Assembly: GCA_009692585.1 (NCBI GenBank)
Contig: SHYX01000006.1
Location: 1 to 64,000, forward strand
Source of the DNA: Myxococcales bacterium
GTDB taxonomy: Bacteria; Myxococcota; UBA796; SXON01
Reading direction: 5' to 3'
DNA: 64,000 nucleotides
A model generated the notes under the pieces. That model had not been told where the DNA came from, ran no database searches, and was given only the letters and a program-made list of their open reading frames with translations. Each line of letters begins with the position of its first letter. Position 1 is the stretch's first letter. Positions 35,722-44,733 of the stretch are shown piece by piece. The translations under genes were made by a program, and so were the position numbers.

Positions 35722-36510
35722 ATGGTTGACTCCACGGCGGGGCTGTCGGTGGGCCGGTGGACGTTCCCGACGACCACGCGCGGCCTCGCCCTCGTGGTAC
35801 ACGCTCCGAACGAGCCGGACGCCCCGGTGGACTGGCTCCATGAGTTGCTGCTGGCGCCGACCCATCGCGCTGATTTTTTCGAACGCGTGGACCACCACGG
35901 ACTGGTGGTGGTCAAGGACGCCGGAGACCGCGAGGACGGGTATCGTCTGGTTCGCGGGCGCTCCAGCCGCGGCCGCCTGAGCCAGGGTGAGTACTACCAT
36001 CACGACGGCTGCACCGGCCCCGTCAAGCCCCGCGTGGTCGAGATCCGTTTCCCCCACCAGCTGGTTGCGCGGCAGGTCGCGACGGCGGTGGCGCCGTTCC
36101 CGGACACGGTGGTCGCGATGCTGGCGGAGCTGCCGACCGCGCTGGCGCAGAGCCCGCCGTGGACCTCGTGGCGGGACCGGCTGGCCACCGAGACGCTGGA
36201 CCGCTCTGCCTGGGACACGCTCCAGGGGAGCCTCACGCGCGCCGTGCGCCGCGAGCTGGGCGCCGTGGGCGCGCGGGCCTACTTCCGCGCCGTCGACGCG
36301 CGGGTGGGCGCCTACGTCGAGCCCTGGGAGGCCGGCGAGAGCCGCTTCATCGCCAACGCCAACCCGCGGCGTACGATGCAACATCGCCGGGCCTGGCCCC
36401 TCGCGATGCCCGAGGGCACGCCCAACGGAAACCTCGTCAAACGCTGGCCGGCGGAGGAGTTGGACGCCGCGGAACCCGGGGCCGGAGCGCAGGCTGCGCG
36501 ACCACGGTGA
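35722..36510 (+). CDS. Putative Fe(II)/2-oxoglutarate-dependent oxygenase (TauD/TfdA-like)
   Basis: This 262-residue protein shows a layout reminiscent of clavaminate-synthase/TauD-type oxygenases: an N-terminal 'FFERVDHHGLVVVKDAG' strand, an HxD-like 'EYYHHDGCTGP' that could supply two iron ligands, and a late 'ANANPRRTMQHRRAWPL' that could supply the distal His and the 2-oxoglutarate-binding Arg. Overall identity is too low for a firm call. It has no signal peptide. The neighbours (protease, CDF exporter) give no clue to a substrate. Confidence 0.5.
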   Translation: MVDSTAGLSVGRWTFPTTTRGLALVVHAPNEPDAPVDWLHELLLAPTHRADFFERVDHHGLVVVKDAGDREDGYRLVRGRSSRGRLSQGEYYHHDGCTGPVKPRVVEIRFPHQLVARQVATAVAPFPDTVVAMLAELPTALAQSPPWTSWRDRLATETLDRSAWDTLQGSLTRAVRRELGAVGARAYFRAVDARVGAYVEPWEAGESRFIANANPRRTMQHRRAWPLAMPEGTPNGNLVKRWPAEELDAAEPGAGAQAARPR

Positions 36511-36811
36511 TCCAACTTCGGTCCCCGCGCCGACCGGGGGGCGGCGACGACCAGGGGGTCTAGCAGGGCCTAGATTGGAGCACCCGGAAGGCGCCCCGGA
36601 GCGGCGCGAGGGGGAGGGACGCCGTTCGGCGCGCCTGGAGCGCTGCCAGGGCCGGTGGAGCGGGTGTTCGGGAGGGGTCAGCGCCCGAGCTGCGAGCGAC
36701 GCGCGAAAACCGTCAAGGGAAGACGACGACTATTCTTGATATTTCGGCGACGTTCAGCGACAATCGCCTGCGTCGCCCGGGCGTGCAGCATCCGTTCAGC
36801 GCCTCGCACGC

Positions 36812-36861
36812 CCGGTTCCACAGGTGCCGTCGTGAGCCGCCCACCCCGGTTGTGGAACCGG
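36812..36861. repeat. 11-bp inverted repeat with nested tetraloop hairpin
   Basis: CCGGTTCCACA (36812-36822) and TGTGGAACCGG (36851-36861) are perfect inverted repeats with 28 nt between them. The right arm also folds alone: CCGGTT-GTGG-AACCGG (36846-36861), a 6-bp stem with a 4-nt loop. Two mutually exclusive hairpins are therefore possible, as in an attenuator, or the arms could bind a dimeric regulator. Confidence 0.55.
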
Positions 36862-36921
36862 CGCCGAGGGCGGCGGCGCGAGCGAAAATCGCGACCGTCT
36901 TCCCCCGTTTCTCGATAGCGT

Positions 36922-36927
36922 TAGGAA
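36922..36927 (+). promoter_or_regulatory. -10-like hexamer TAGGAA before GTG 36934
   Basis: GTTAGGAA ends 6 nt before GTG 36934. The AGGA within it could instead act as a Shine-Dalgarno site at 7-8 nt spacing, so this member is ambiguous. Confidence 0.3.
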
Positions 36928-36933
36928 CCACCC

Positions 36934-37806
36934 GTGATCCGTCGCCCAGCCCACCCCCTCGCCGTCGCGATCGTCGGCACGCTCGCCCTGGGCGGAATCA
37001 AGCTGACCGTGGCGCTGCTCACGGGCTCGCGCGCCGTGCTGGCCTCGGCCGCCGACAGTCTCGGCGATGCCGTCATCTCCGGGGTGAACCTGCTGATGAT
37101 GCGGCAGGCGGCGGAACCTCCCGACGAGGGCCACCCCTGGGGTCACGGCAAGGCCGAGGCGTTGGCTTCTTTGACCCAGGCGCTGCTCCTGGGGTTGGTG
37201 GTCCTCGTCGTCGCTCGCTCGGCGGTGCTGGCGCTGTGGGCCGGACAATCCGTGGTGCCCGACACCGGTCTGGCGCTCGTCGGCATGGGGATCTCGATCG
37301 TCGGGAGCTTCCTCATCTCCGCCTACTTGATGCGTGCCGCCACCCGAACGGGAAGCCTCGTGCTTCGTGCGGATGCGACGCATTACCGGATGGACCTGTT
37401 CACCGGCGGGGCCGTCATCGCCGGGCTGCTCGGCACCCGCCTGACCGGCCGCGCCGAACTGGACGCCATCGCGGCGCTCGTGGTCAGCACGCTGATGGCC
37501 CGCGAGGTCTGGGGGCTCGGTCGCGAAGCCGTGGACGAACTGATGGACCGTCCGCTCCCGGCCGACGAGGTTCGCGCCATGGAAGCGGCCCTTGGCGGCC
37601 TCGGCGGAAACGTATGCAGCTGGCACAATCTCCGCACCCGGCGGGCCGGCCCGATGCGCTTCGTGCAGGTGCACGTCACGCTCCCCGCTTCGATCAGCTT
37701 TGCCGAGGCGCACGCCGAAGCCCACCGCGTCGAGGACGCGCTCAAGGCGGTGCTGCCGAACGTGGACGTCATCGCCCACGCCGACGTCGAGGGAGAAGCG
37801 GAGTAG
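36934..37806 (+). CDS. Cation diffusion facilitator (CDF, FieF/YiiP-like) metal exporter
   Basis: This 290-residue membrane protein exports divalent metals in exchange for protons. The transport-site ligands are present: D41 and D45 in 'SAADSLGD', H150 and D154 in 'ADATHYRMD'. The cytoplasmic-loop motif 'HPWGHGKAE' (67-75) is also present. About six helices are followed by a cytoplasmic domain with 'VQVHVTLPASISFAEAHAEA', the ferredoxin-like dimerisation part. GTG 36934 is the start. It converges with the next gene across 13 bp. Confidence 0.92.
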   Translation: MIRRPAHPLAVAIVGTLALGGIKLTVALLTGSRAVLASAADSLGDAVISGVNLLMMRQAAEPPDEGHPWGHGKAEALASLTQALLLGLVVLVVARSAVLALWAGQSVVPDTGLALVGMGISIVGSFLISAYLMRAATRTGSLVLRADATHYRMDLFTGGAVIAGLLGTRLTGRAELDAIAALVVSTLMAREVWGLGREAVDELMDRPLPADEVRAMEAALGGLGGNVCSWHNLRTRRAGPMRFVQVHVTLPASISFAEAHAEAHRVEDALKAVLPNVDVIAHADVEGEAE

Positions 37807-37819
37807 GCAGCAACCCAGC

Positions 37820-40210
37820 TCACTTGCCGGGCAACGTGGAGTACCTCAGGAAGTCCGCCGACCGCCACCGGCGCGCATTGGCGGCGGCGCGGGCCCCGAT
37901 GCGGGTGTCGCCGACGGACCCGGGGGCAAACACCGACCAGCGCTCCGGAGCGAACAACCCCGCTGGCAACGAGGTCGCGGCGACGTGCGAGACCTGGCTG
38001 CTCTCCGCGATCGGCCAGTCGTCCGTCATGGGTCGGGAACCGGCGCTCGCGGAGCGGAGCGTCTCGGCGTCGGCCGCGAAGAGGCTCACGAGCTGCCTCG
38101 GATGGTCGATGCCGATCGCGGCGAGGTCGGCGGCGACGCCGGGGCTCGACGCCAGCTTCCTCTCGATGTCCGCGACGTCGATCGTGAGCGCCTCGGGCCG
38201 CGGGCTCCCGGCGAGCATCAGCTCCTTCCCGTCGCCGACGAAGAGGACGGCGTTCGGGAACACCTCCAGAAACGCGCGTACCAGGCTCAAGACCGTCGGG
38301 GAGGGCACCTGATAGGCCGGCAGCCACTGGGTGATCCACCCCTCCGGCCGCAAGCGGGCGCGCACGGCCTCGTAGAATTCGACGGTGTAGAGCGACGCCA
38401 CCCCGGCGTGCGCGATGGGGGGCGGCTCCAGCGTCACCAGGTCCCAGGTGGCGGACGGAAAACGCCGCACGACATGGCGGCCGTCGTCGACGAAGACCAC
38501 GACGCGCGGGTCCGCGAGCACGCCGTGGTTGGCGGAGGAGAACCAATCCGCCTCGGCCAGTACCCCCGCGGAGAGTTCGGCGATGTCCAGGCGGTCCAGC
38601 GGATGCAGCGACGCCGCGTGGGCGGTGTTGCCGACGCCGAAGCAGATCACCAGCGCGCGGCGGGGGTCGTCCATCGCCAGGAGCGGGACGTGTGCCAGGA
38701 GCCGCATATACCGCTGGGCGTGGTCGCTGGTGCTGGACATCGGGTGTCCGTTGGTCCAGAGGCGGGCCGGCCCGCCCTCGACGCCGGTGACCACGATGGT
38801 CTCGTTGAGCCCTTCCCGGATGTCAAGCACCCCTTCCGCGGCGAGACGCCCGTAAGGAAAGGACGCCAGCACCAGGCGTGTCGGCGAGGCCAACGCGGCG
38901 ACGGCCACCGGCAGGAGCGCCAGGAGAAACACCGGACGCGACACCAGGAGCAGAGGCGCCACCGCGGCCACGGCCGCCAGGGCCAGCACGGTGTTCTGGA
39001 GGCCGAGCACGGGAAGGAGCACGAGCCCCGTCGCGAGCGCTCCGAGCGCGTTTCCCGTCGTCGTCGCCAACCACAGCCCTCCGAACCGGCGTCCAACCCG
39101 CCCGAGCCCGGCGTGCCCCAGCGCGCTGGCCAACGGAAAGGCGGCCCCCATCACGATCGCCGCCGGCAGGACGCCCAGAGCGATCGTCTTGAGGTTCACC
39201 ATGAGGGCTCCCGTCGCGAGCGAACCCGGGGCCGTCTGGGCCAACGCCAACTGCCGCTCCAGGAGTGCGCGACTGTCGTGGCCGTGGACCCCGACGAGCA
39301 CCAGGGCAGCGACCGCGGCCTGGGCTCCGGCGAAGAGCCCCACCGCCGGCAACTGCCTCGCCATCGCTCCTGCGACCAGCCCACCCGCCAACCACCCGAC
39401 GAGGACGACCGCCACGAGGCAGGCGTAGACGGCGCGATAGGGCCCCAACGCCGAGGCGAAGAAGCGGAACCACGCCACCTCCATCCCCATCGCCGCGAAC
39501 CCCGCCAACGCCACGGCGCCGGCCACCCGGGCGAAGGGGGGGCCGCCAAGCCGGGGCGCCGGCTCGGGCCACGGCACCGCCATCCCCGCGGGGTGCACCC
39601 CCACCGCCACCGCCGCCGCCGCCAGTCCAAGACCGGCCGCTCCGCACTGGGTGAGCCGGAGCCCGAGCGTCGGCACCGCCCACAGGTCCGTCCCGAGGGC
39701 TCCCATCGCGGCCCCGAGCGTGTTGGCGCCGACCAGGAGGGCACTGCGCCATCCCAACGCGCCGACATCCCGACCGACCAGCGGTCGGGCCAGGAGCGGA
39801 AGGCTCGCCCCCATCCACATCGCCGGTACGCCCAGGGCCAGCGCCGTGACTCCCAGTTGCCACAGCCGCGCGCCCGCCGATGGCACGTTCCAGCCATGGG
39901 CGTCAAGCGCCCACCCGCCCAGCCCGCTTCCGGCCAGCAGGTGCATGGCCGGGATCAGCGCCAGGCCCCACGACGCGGTCCCCAGTTCGCACGCCAGGTA
40001 CAAGCGGACGGGGCGCGTGCTGGCATCCGCGACGCGCCCGCCGACAAATGCCCCGACCCCGAGCCCGGCCATGAACACCGTGGTGACGAGCGTCACCGAC
40101 GGCACGCTCCCGCCAAAAGCCAGCCCCAGTTGGCGCACCCACACCACCTGCCAGACCAGCCCCGCCGCGCCGGAGAGCCACAGCGCGAGGTGCAGGCGGG
40201 CGCGGACCAT
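37820..40210 (-). CDS. Fused multi-helix membrane protein with spermidine synthase-like domain
   Basis: This 796-residue protein has about 12 membrane helices in its first 450 residues, arranged as in major-facilitator-like proteins. The soluble C-terminal domain is of the spermidine-synthase/methyltransferase fold: 'ALVICFGVGNTAHAASLHPL' is the nucleotide loop, and 'DLVTLEPPPIAHAGVASLYT' and 'FYEAVRARLRPEGWITQWLP' are family landmarks. This fusion is widespread in Myxococcota and Planctomycetes but has no settled function. The GxGxG-like loop is changed to 'GVGNT', so polyamine synthesis should not be assumed. Confidence 0.85.
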   Translation of the reverse strand: MVRARLHLALWLSGAAGLVWQVVWVRQLGLAFGGSVPSVTLVTTVFMAGLGVGAFVGGRVADASTRPVRLYLACELGTASWGLALIPAMHLLAGSGLGGWALDAHGWNVPSAGARLWQLGVTALALGVPAMWMGASLPLLARPLVGRDVGALGWRSALLVGANTLGAAMGALGTDLWAVPTLGLRLTQCGAAGLGLAAAAVAVGVHPAGMAVPWPEPAPRLGGPPFARVAGAVALAGFAAMGMEVAWFRFFASALGPYRAVYACLVAVVLVGWLAGGLVAGAMARQLPAVGLFAGAQAAVAALVLVGVHGHDSRALLERQLALAQTAPGSLATGALMVNLKTIALGVLPAAIVMGAAFPLASALGHAGLGRVGRRFGGLWLATTTGNALGALATGLVLLPVLGLQNTVLALAAVAAVAPLLLVSRPVFLLALLPVAVAALASPTRLVLASFPYGRLAAEGVLDIREGLNETIVVTGVEGGPARLWTNGHPMSSTSDHAQRYMRLLAHVPLLAMDDPRRALVICFGVGNTAHAASLHPLDRLDIAELSAGVLAEADWFSSANHGVLADPRVVVFVDDGRHVVRRFPSATWDLVTLEPPPIAHAGVASLYTVEFYEAVRARLRPEGWITQWLPAYQVPSPTVLSLVRAFLEVFPNAVLFVGDGKELMLAGSPRPEALTIDVADIERKLASSPGVAADLAAIGIDHPRQLVSLFAADAETLRSASAGSRPMTDDWPIAESSQVSHVAATSLPAGLFAPERWSVFAPGSVGDTRIGARAAANARRWRSADFLRYSTLPGK

Positions 40211-40217
40211 GGCGCGG

Positions 40218-40223
40218 CGGATA
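40218..40223 (-). promoter_or_regulatory. -10-like hexamer TATCCG, minus-strand start at 40210
   Basis: On the minus strand GGTTATCCG ends 7 nt before ATG 40210, in the 15-nt gap after the GT4 gene. Confidence 0.38.
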
Positions 40224-40225
40224 AC

Positions 40226-41326
40226 CTACCGCATCACCCGTCGATACACCTCTTCAACGTCACCAATCACCCGGTCCCAGCCGAATTGCCGCGCCTTTTC
40301 GCGCGCCGCCTCCTCCCACGCGCCTCGCCCAGGCAGGTCACGGGCGCGCTGGATGTCCGCGGCGGCGCGTGCAGGGTCGTGGTAGTCGGTCAACAAGCCG
40401 GTGGGTCCATCGACGAAGTAACGAAACGCACGATTGTCCTGGAGCACCGGAAACAACCCCGCGCCCATGGTCTCGACGACCGAGATGCCGAAGCTCTCGT
40501 ACTCCGCGGGCCACAAGCCCAGCTCGGCGGTGCGGACGGCCTCGTGCATGGCCGCCGGCTCGACCTTGCCGGTAAAAACCACACGGTCGGTGAGGCCCAA
40601 TGCATCCCGATCGGCGCTGAGTCGTCGCACCAGACCGTCGTTCACTTCGGGCCCGATGATCTGGGCGCGAAAGGGCCGTGGGTCGCGGTCACGCAGCGCG
40701 GCGAGGCTGCGGATGAGTTGGGCGATACCCTTGTGCACGTCCACCCGGCCAAGGGTGACAAATTGGCCGGCGGCAGGCGCGCGCACCAGCGCCTGCCACG
40801 GCGCGAGCTCGACCGCGTTCCGGATCACCTCACCGCGTGGGGTCAACCGCTCGAAGAGGTCGCGGTCCTGATCGGAAGTGTAGACCAGCGCGTCCACGTG
40901 CTTCACCAGCCAGCGCGTCATCGTCTGGAACCACACCCGCTTGGCGGTCTGCGCAAACCGCGTATGGAAGAAGCCCCCGTGGGTGCTGAGGACCACCGGA
41001 ATTTTGTGCAACAATCGTGTCGCGACAATAAGATCCGCGAGGAAGTCGATCGCGTGGACATGGACCACGTCGAAGCCGCGGAGGTGCCGGAGCACCCCCG
41101 GGGCGAACGGGTAGCGCGTGCTGCCTCGGAACGGGATCCGGGTGATGCGCACGCCGGCCTCAGTCTCGGTGGCCGGAAGCGGCCGATCGTCCTCGAAGGC
41201 ACGGTCCAGCGTCAGGACCTCGACGTGGTGCCCACGGGCCAGGAGCGCTGCGGCGAGCCACTGCACGTGGCGCTCGATGCCACCGACGTTCGGCCAGTAG
41301 ACCCGAGTGACGAGGAGCACGCGCAT
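40226..41326 (-). CDS. Glycosyltransferase family 4 protein
   Basis: This 366-residue enzyme has the GT-B fold. The N-terminal motif is 'VYWPNVGGIERHVQWLAAAL'; 'DVVHVHAIDFLADLI' and 'STHGGFFHT' follow. The donor-site motif is 'YESFGISVVETMGAG', with the conserved E-x7-E spacing. It transfers a sugar from a nucleotide donor, probably to a lipid-linked or surface glycan. The acceptor is unknown. Confidence 0.9.
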   Translation of the reverse strand: MRVLLVTRVYWPNVGGIERHVQWLAAALLARGHHVEVLTLDRAFEDDRPLPATETEAGVRITRIPFRGSTRYPFAPGVLRHLRGFDVVHVHAIDFLADLIVATRLLHKIPVVLSTHGGFFHTRFAQTAKRVWFQTMTRWLVKHVDALVYTSDQDRDLFERLTPRGEVIRNAVELAPWQALVRAPAAGQFVTLGRVDVHKGIAQLIRSLAALRDRDPRPFRAQIIGPEVNDGLVRRLSADRDALGLTDRVVFTGKVEPAAMHEAVRTAELGLWPAEYESFGISVVETMGAGLFPVLQDNRAFRYFVDGPTGLLTDYHDPARAAADIQRARDLPGRGAWEEAAREKARQFGWDRVIGDVEEVYRRVMR

Positions 41327-41335
41327 CGGCGCGGC

Positions 41336-41341
41336 GGGCTA
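41336..41341 (-). promoter_or_regulatory. -10-like hexamer TAGCCC, minus-strand start at 41326
   Basis: On the minus strand GGGATAGCCC ends 9 nt before ATG 41326. The same hexamer precedes the genes at 57163 and 63246. Confidence 0.42.
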
Positions 41342-42547
41342 TCCCGTTGAGTCGCGGGTGCGCTCCCCTCCCACAATCCGCGCGATCACCAGGTCTCCCG
41401 CGACGTTGACCGTGGTGCGGCACATGTCCAAGAGCCGATCGACCCCCACCAACACCGCCACCGCCTCGGCGGGCACACCGAACGATCCGACCACTGCGGC
41501 GATGACCGGAATCGACGCGGCGGGAACCCCGGCGGTGCCCACCCCCGCGAGCACGCTGACCCCGGCCACCAGCGCCTGCTGGGCCAGGGTCAGGTCGACG
41601 CCGTAGAGCTGGCAGATGAACAGGATGGCGACCCCCTCATAGAGCGCAGTGCCGTTCTGGTTGGCGCTGGCGCCAACGGTCAGGATGAAGCGGCCGGTCT
41701 CACGGGGAATGCGGAGCCCCTCGTCGGCGACGCGCAGCGTCGTCGGCAAGGTCGCCGCACTCGACGCAGTGGCGAAGGCCATCGCCAACGCCGGGCGCAC
41801 GGCGCGGAAGAACGCCAGCGGGCGCGCCGTGCTCATCAGCCGCAGCACCACCGGGTAGACCACCAGCGCCTGGAGGCCCAAGGCGAGCCCCGCCACCAGC
41901 GCAAAGCGCGCCACCGGCAACAGCGCCGCCAGCCCGCCCTTCGCCACCGCCATCCATGCCATCGCGGCCACGCCCAGCGGGGCCAAGGTCATCACCATCC
42001 CGACGCCGGAAGCACAGACGTCGAAGACCCCTTGGACGCCCTCCTGGAGCCGGCGCGCCGCGGGCGTCTCGGTCCGGCGCAGCGCCAGACCCGCGAGCAC
42101 GGCGAACACCAGGATCGGCACCATGTTGCGGTCGCTGGCGGCCAGGAAGGGGTTGGCCGGGAAGATCTCGATCACCGCCTGGACGGCGTCGGTGGCGGCC
42201 GGGGTCACCGCCCCGCCTGCGGGCAGCGTCGCCGGATCGATCCCCTCCCCTGGCCGCACCAACTGGACCAGGGTGACGCCGATGGCGACCGCGATGCTGG
42301 TCAGACCAAGCGTCAGCGCCAGGAGGCGCCACCCGGTCCCGAGCAGCGAGCCCGGCCGCAGTTCGGCCACCGCCAGCACCAGCGCCGAGATCGCCAGCGG
42401 CAGGACCAGGCACAGCAAGAGCCGCATGAAGATCGCGCCCACCGGCTCGACGAGCCAGCGGAGCTCCAGCGCGGCGGGACCGAGCGCGGCGGCGCCGAGC
42501 GCACCGAGGGCGAGGCCGGCGAGGATGCGGAGGGCGAGGCGTTCCAT
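41339..42547 (-). CDS. Dicarboxylate/amino acid:cation symporter (DAACS family)
   Basis: This 402-residue transporter has eight or so membrane helices with re-entrant loops. Family landmarks are the Ser-rich hairpin 'AFATASSAATLPTTLRVA', 'GASANQNGTALYEGVAILF' (the NMDGT-like site, here NQNGT) and 'DRLLDMCRTTVNVAGD' with Asp and Arg/Asn substrate contacts. It imports glutamate, aspartate or C4-dicarboxylates with cations. ATG 42547 was chosen over the longer open frame because it fits the family length and the promoter signature. Confidence 0.9.
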   Translation of the reverse strand: MERLALRILAGLALGALGAAALGPAALELRWLVEPVGAIFMRLLLCLVLPLAISALVLAVAELRPGSLLGTGWRLLALTLGLTSIAVAIGVTLVQLVRPGEGIDPATLPAGGAVTPAATDAVQAVIEIFPANPFLAASDRNMVPILVFAVLAGLALRRTETPAARRLQEGVQGVFDVCASGVGMVMTLAPLGVAAMAWMAVAKGGLAALLPVARFALVAGLALGLQALVVYPVVLRLMSTARPLAFFRAVRPALAMAFATASSAATLPTTLRVADEGLRIPRETGRFILTVGASANQNGTALYEGVAILFICQLYGVDLTLAQQALVAGVSVLAGVGTAGVPAASIPVIAAVVGSFGVPAEAVAVLVGVDRLLDMCRTTVNVAGDLVIARIVGGERTRDSTG

Positions 42548-42554
42548 GGCGCGC

Positions 42555-42560
42555 AGTGTG
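42555..42560 (-). promoter_or_regulatory. -10-like hexamer CACACT, minus-strand start at 42547
   Basis: On the minus strand CACACT ends 7 nt before ATG 42547. It differs in the first base from the TACACT before 20150, so it is a weaker member. Confidence 0.3.
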
Positions 42561-42603
42561 GCACGACGGCGGGCCCTCGCGCGGTGCCGCACCACGAATC
42601 CGC

Positions 42604-42609
42604 TATGAT
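42604..42609 (+). promoter_or_regulatory. -10-like TATGAT upstream of the glycan operon
   Basis: TATGAT is close to the sigma-70 consensus and lies 47 nt before GTG 42657. This operon would therefore have a leader of about 40 nt, unlike most others in the window. Confidence 0.35.
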
Positions 42610-42656
42610 CTCCGCCACCCGCCGAGCGCCCGATTCCGCCCCCTGCCGCAGCTCCC

Positions 42657-43631
42657 GTGTTCCTGTCTGTCGTCGTCGTGGTGCGCGACGCCGACGCGCA
42701 CCTCACCCAGGACCTCACGGTGCTCGTCGCCACGCTGCAGCCGCTCGTGGCCGACTACGAGATCGTGGTCGTCGACAACGCCTCGCGGGACGACACCGTG
42801 GGCCGGCTCCGGGCGCTGACGCAGGAGGACGGGCTCCCGAACCTGCAGGTGCTGGCGTTGACGAGCCCGGTCGACGCCGACACCGCGGTCTGGGTGGGGC
42901 TGGACAATGCCATCGGGGACTTCGTGGCGGTCTACGACCCCGCTCATGACGCCGCGGACGCCCTCGCGGCGATGCTCGAGCACGCCCGGGCGGGCGCCGA
43001 GGTGGTGTTCGCCATCAACGACGCCAGACCCACGGACGGGGCGCTGTACCGGCTGTTCGGTGGCGCCTTCGCGCTCCTGTACGCGCTGTTCCACGGTGTG
43101 CGCTTCGTCTCCGACGCGCCCGGCTTTCGTCTGGTCTCGCGCAGCGTGGTCAACCTCGTGCTCACTCACCCGACCCCGGCGTTCACCTGGCGCCATCTCG
43201 CCCAATTGGCGGGCTTCTCGCACGCCCACGTACGGACCCGATCCGCGCCGCGGCGCGCGTCGTCGCGTAGCCTCGGGGGCAGCATCGACCGCGGCTTGCG
43301 CCTCCTGGTGTCCACGACGCGGGCACCGCTCCGAAGTGTCACCTGGCTCTCGACCGTCGCCGCCTCGCTCAATGTCCTGTATTCAGGGTATGTCATCGCG
43401 GTGTACATACTCAAGGACGACGTCGCGCCCGGGTGGACGACGTTGTCGTTGCAGACCTCGGGGATGTTCTTCCTCCTGTCACTGATTCTGCTGGTGCTGG
43501 GGGAGTATGTGCTCCAGTTGACGTCAGCGCTGCGGACGGGGCCGACGTGGCACGTTGCCCGCGAGTTCACCAGCGCCAGCATCCTGCGCCGGCGCCAACT
43601 CAACGTGGTGGACGCGCCGGATGAGGTCTGA
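42657..43631 (+). CDS. Family 2 glycosyltransferase with C-terminal membrane helices
   Basis: This 324-residue protein starts at GTG 42657. The GT-A domain shows 'FLSVVVVVRDADAHLT' and 'YEIVVVDNASRDDTVGRL', and the later 'GDFVAVYDP' is the place of the metal-binding acid motif. Two membrane helices near residues 230-295 are laid out as in GtrB-type polyprenyl-phosphate sugar synthases. It is the first gene of a five-gene coupled operon and overlaps the next gene by 11 nt. Confidence 0.82.
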   Translation: MFLSVVVVVRDADAHLTQDLTVLVATLQPLVADYEIVVVDNASRDDTVGRLRALTQEDGLPNLQVLALTSPVDADTAVWVGLDNAIGDFVAVYDPAHDAADALAAMLEHARAGAEVVFAINDARPTDGALYRLFGGAFALLYALFHGVRFVSDAPGFRLVSRSVVNLVLTHPTPAFTWRHLAQLAGFSHAHVRTRSAPRRASSRSLGGSIDRGLRLLVSTTRAPLRSVTWLSTVAASLNVLYSGYVIAVYILKDDVAPGWTTLSLQTSGMFFLLSLILLVLGEYVLQLTSALRTGPTWHVAREFTSASILRRRQLNVVDAPDEV

Positions 43632-44733
43632 GCCGGTGTGGGACGCGGCGGTGGTGGGCGGTGGCATCTATGGGTCGAGTATCGCCGTCTATCTCCGGCG
43701 ACGGCGGGGGTTGCGTCGAGTGTTGCTTTTGGAGCGGGACGTGGCGCCGATGTCACGTGCGTCGTTGCGCAACCAGGCCCGCATCCATGCGGGCTACCAC
43801 TACCCGCGCAGCCTCACCACCGGCGCCCGCAGCCACCAGAACGTCCAGCGTTTCCTCGATGCCCACCCCTCAGCGCTTCGCCACGACATCGTCAGCGTCT
43901 ATGCGATCGCGGCTTCGTTCTCCAAGACCAACACCCGGCAGTTCGTACGAGCCTGCCGGGAGATCGGCGCCCCGCTCCACGAGCCGCGCCCGGCGATGGC
44001 CGCGCTCTTCGATCCTTCCCAGGTGGAATCGGTCTTCGAGGTGGAGGAGTCGGTCATGGACCTTGGGGCGCTCTCCCGCTCGGTGACCACGGCGCTGGCC
44101 GACGCGGGGGTCGAGGTGCAACTCCAGAGCGACGTACGCGCGCTTCGTCGCCTTGCCCCCGTAGGACTCGCACTCGACGTCGAGGGCCCGTCGGGCGCCA
44201 CCTCGGTTGGAGCCCGGCTCGTCTTCAACTGCACCTACAGCGCGCTCGGGAGGCTGGCGGGGCCCGCCGCGACCGCGGGACTGCGACACGAGCTGGCCGA
44301 ACTGGCGATCGTCTCGGCCCCGGCGCCGCTCGCCGGTGTGGCGCTGACCGTCATGGACGGGCCGTATTTCTCGATTGTGCCACACGACGGCGGACTCCAC
44401 ACGCTCTCCCATGTCCGCTACACGCCGCACCTGAGCTGGCCCGAGGACGCCGCGGTCTCGCCCAGTGCCCGCCTGGCGGACTACCGCGGAGACTCGCGGT
44501 TCGACCGAATGATCCGGGCTGCCGCTCGGTTCGTGCCGGTGCTCGCCCAGGCGCGACAGGTCGGGTCGATCTTCGAAGTCAAGACGGTGCTCCAGGCCAA
44601 CGATGTGGACGACGGGCGGCCGATCCTGCTGGAGCGGAGTCACGAGCGACCCGGGTTGTACTCGATCCTCGGTGGCAAGATCGACAACGTCATCGACGTC
44701 CTGGACCGACTCGACGCCGAGGACCTGTCGTGA
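43621..44733 (+). CDS. FAD-dependent oxidoreductase (DAO-type fold)
   Basis: This 370-residue protein opens with the dinucleotide loop 'AAVVGGGIYGSSIAVYL' and the acidic end of strand 2 ('VLLLERD'). 'NQARIHAGYHYPRSL' is typical of the D-amino-acid-oxidase superfamily, and the C-terminal 'GLYSILGGKIDNVIDVLD' holds the second flavin-contact strand. The substrate is unknown; in this operon a sugar or a sugar-linked intermediate is plausible. ATG 43621 lies inside the end of the preceding gene. Confidence 0.82.
   Translation: MRSEPVWDAAVVGGGIYGSSIAVYLRRRRGLRRVLLLERDVAPMSRASLRNQARIHAGYHYPRSLTTGARSHQNVQRFLDAHPSALRHDIVSVYAIAASFSKTNTRQFVRACREIGAPLHEPRPAMAALFDPSQVESVFEVEESVMDLGALSRSVTTALADAGVEVQLQSDVRALRRLAPVGLALDVEGPSGATSVGARLVFNCTYSALGRLAGPAATAGLRHELAELAIVSAPAPLAGVALTVMDGPYFSIVPHDGGLHTLSHVRYTPHLSWPEDAAVSPSARLADYRGDSRFDRMIRAAARFVPVLAQARQVGSIFEVKTVLQANDVDDGRPILLERSHERPGLYSILGGKIDNVIDVLDRLDAEDLS

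Larger units (their letters stand above)
36511..36933. other. 423-bp intergenic region with inverted repeats
   Basis: No open frame here looks coding on either strand. The stretch is slightly less GC-rich in the middle ('GACTATTCTTGATATTTCGG'). It carries a pair of inverted repeats at 36812-36861 and ends in the likely promoter of the CDF gene. A small RNA or long regulatory leader is possible. Confidence 0.5.

Noticed and set aside
36558..36575. CTAG-containing near-palindrome (CTAGCAGGGCCTAG)
   Set aside because: Too short and imperfect to call an operator or attachment site, with no integrase nearby.
37592..41350. 1252-codon plus-strand open frame opposite the membrane/spermidine-synthase and GT4 genes
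   Set aside because: The longest open frame in the window, but antisense to two clear genes; the translation is low-complexity and domain-free.
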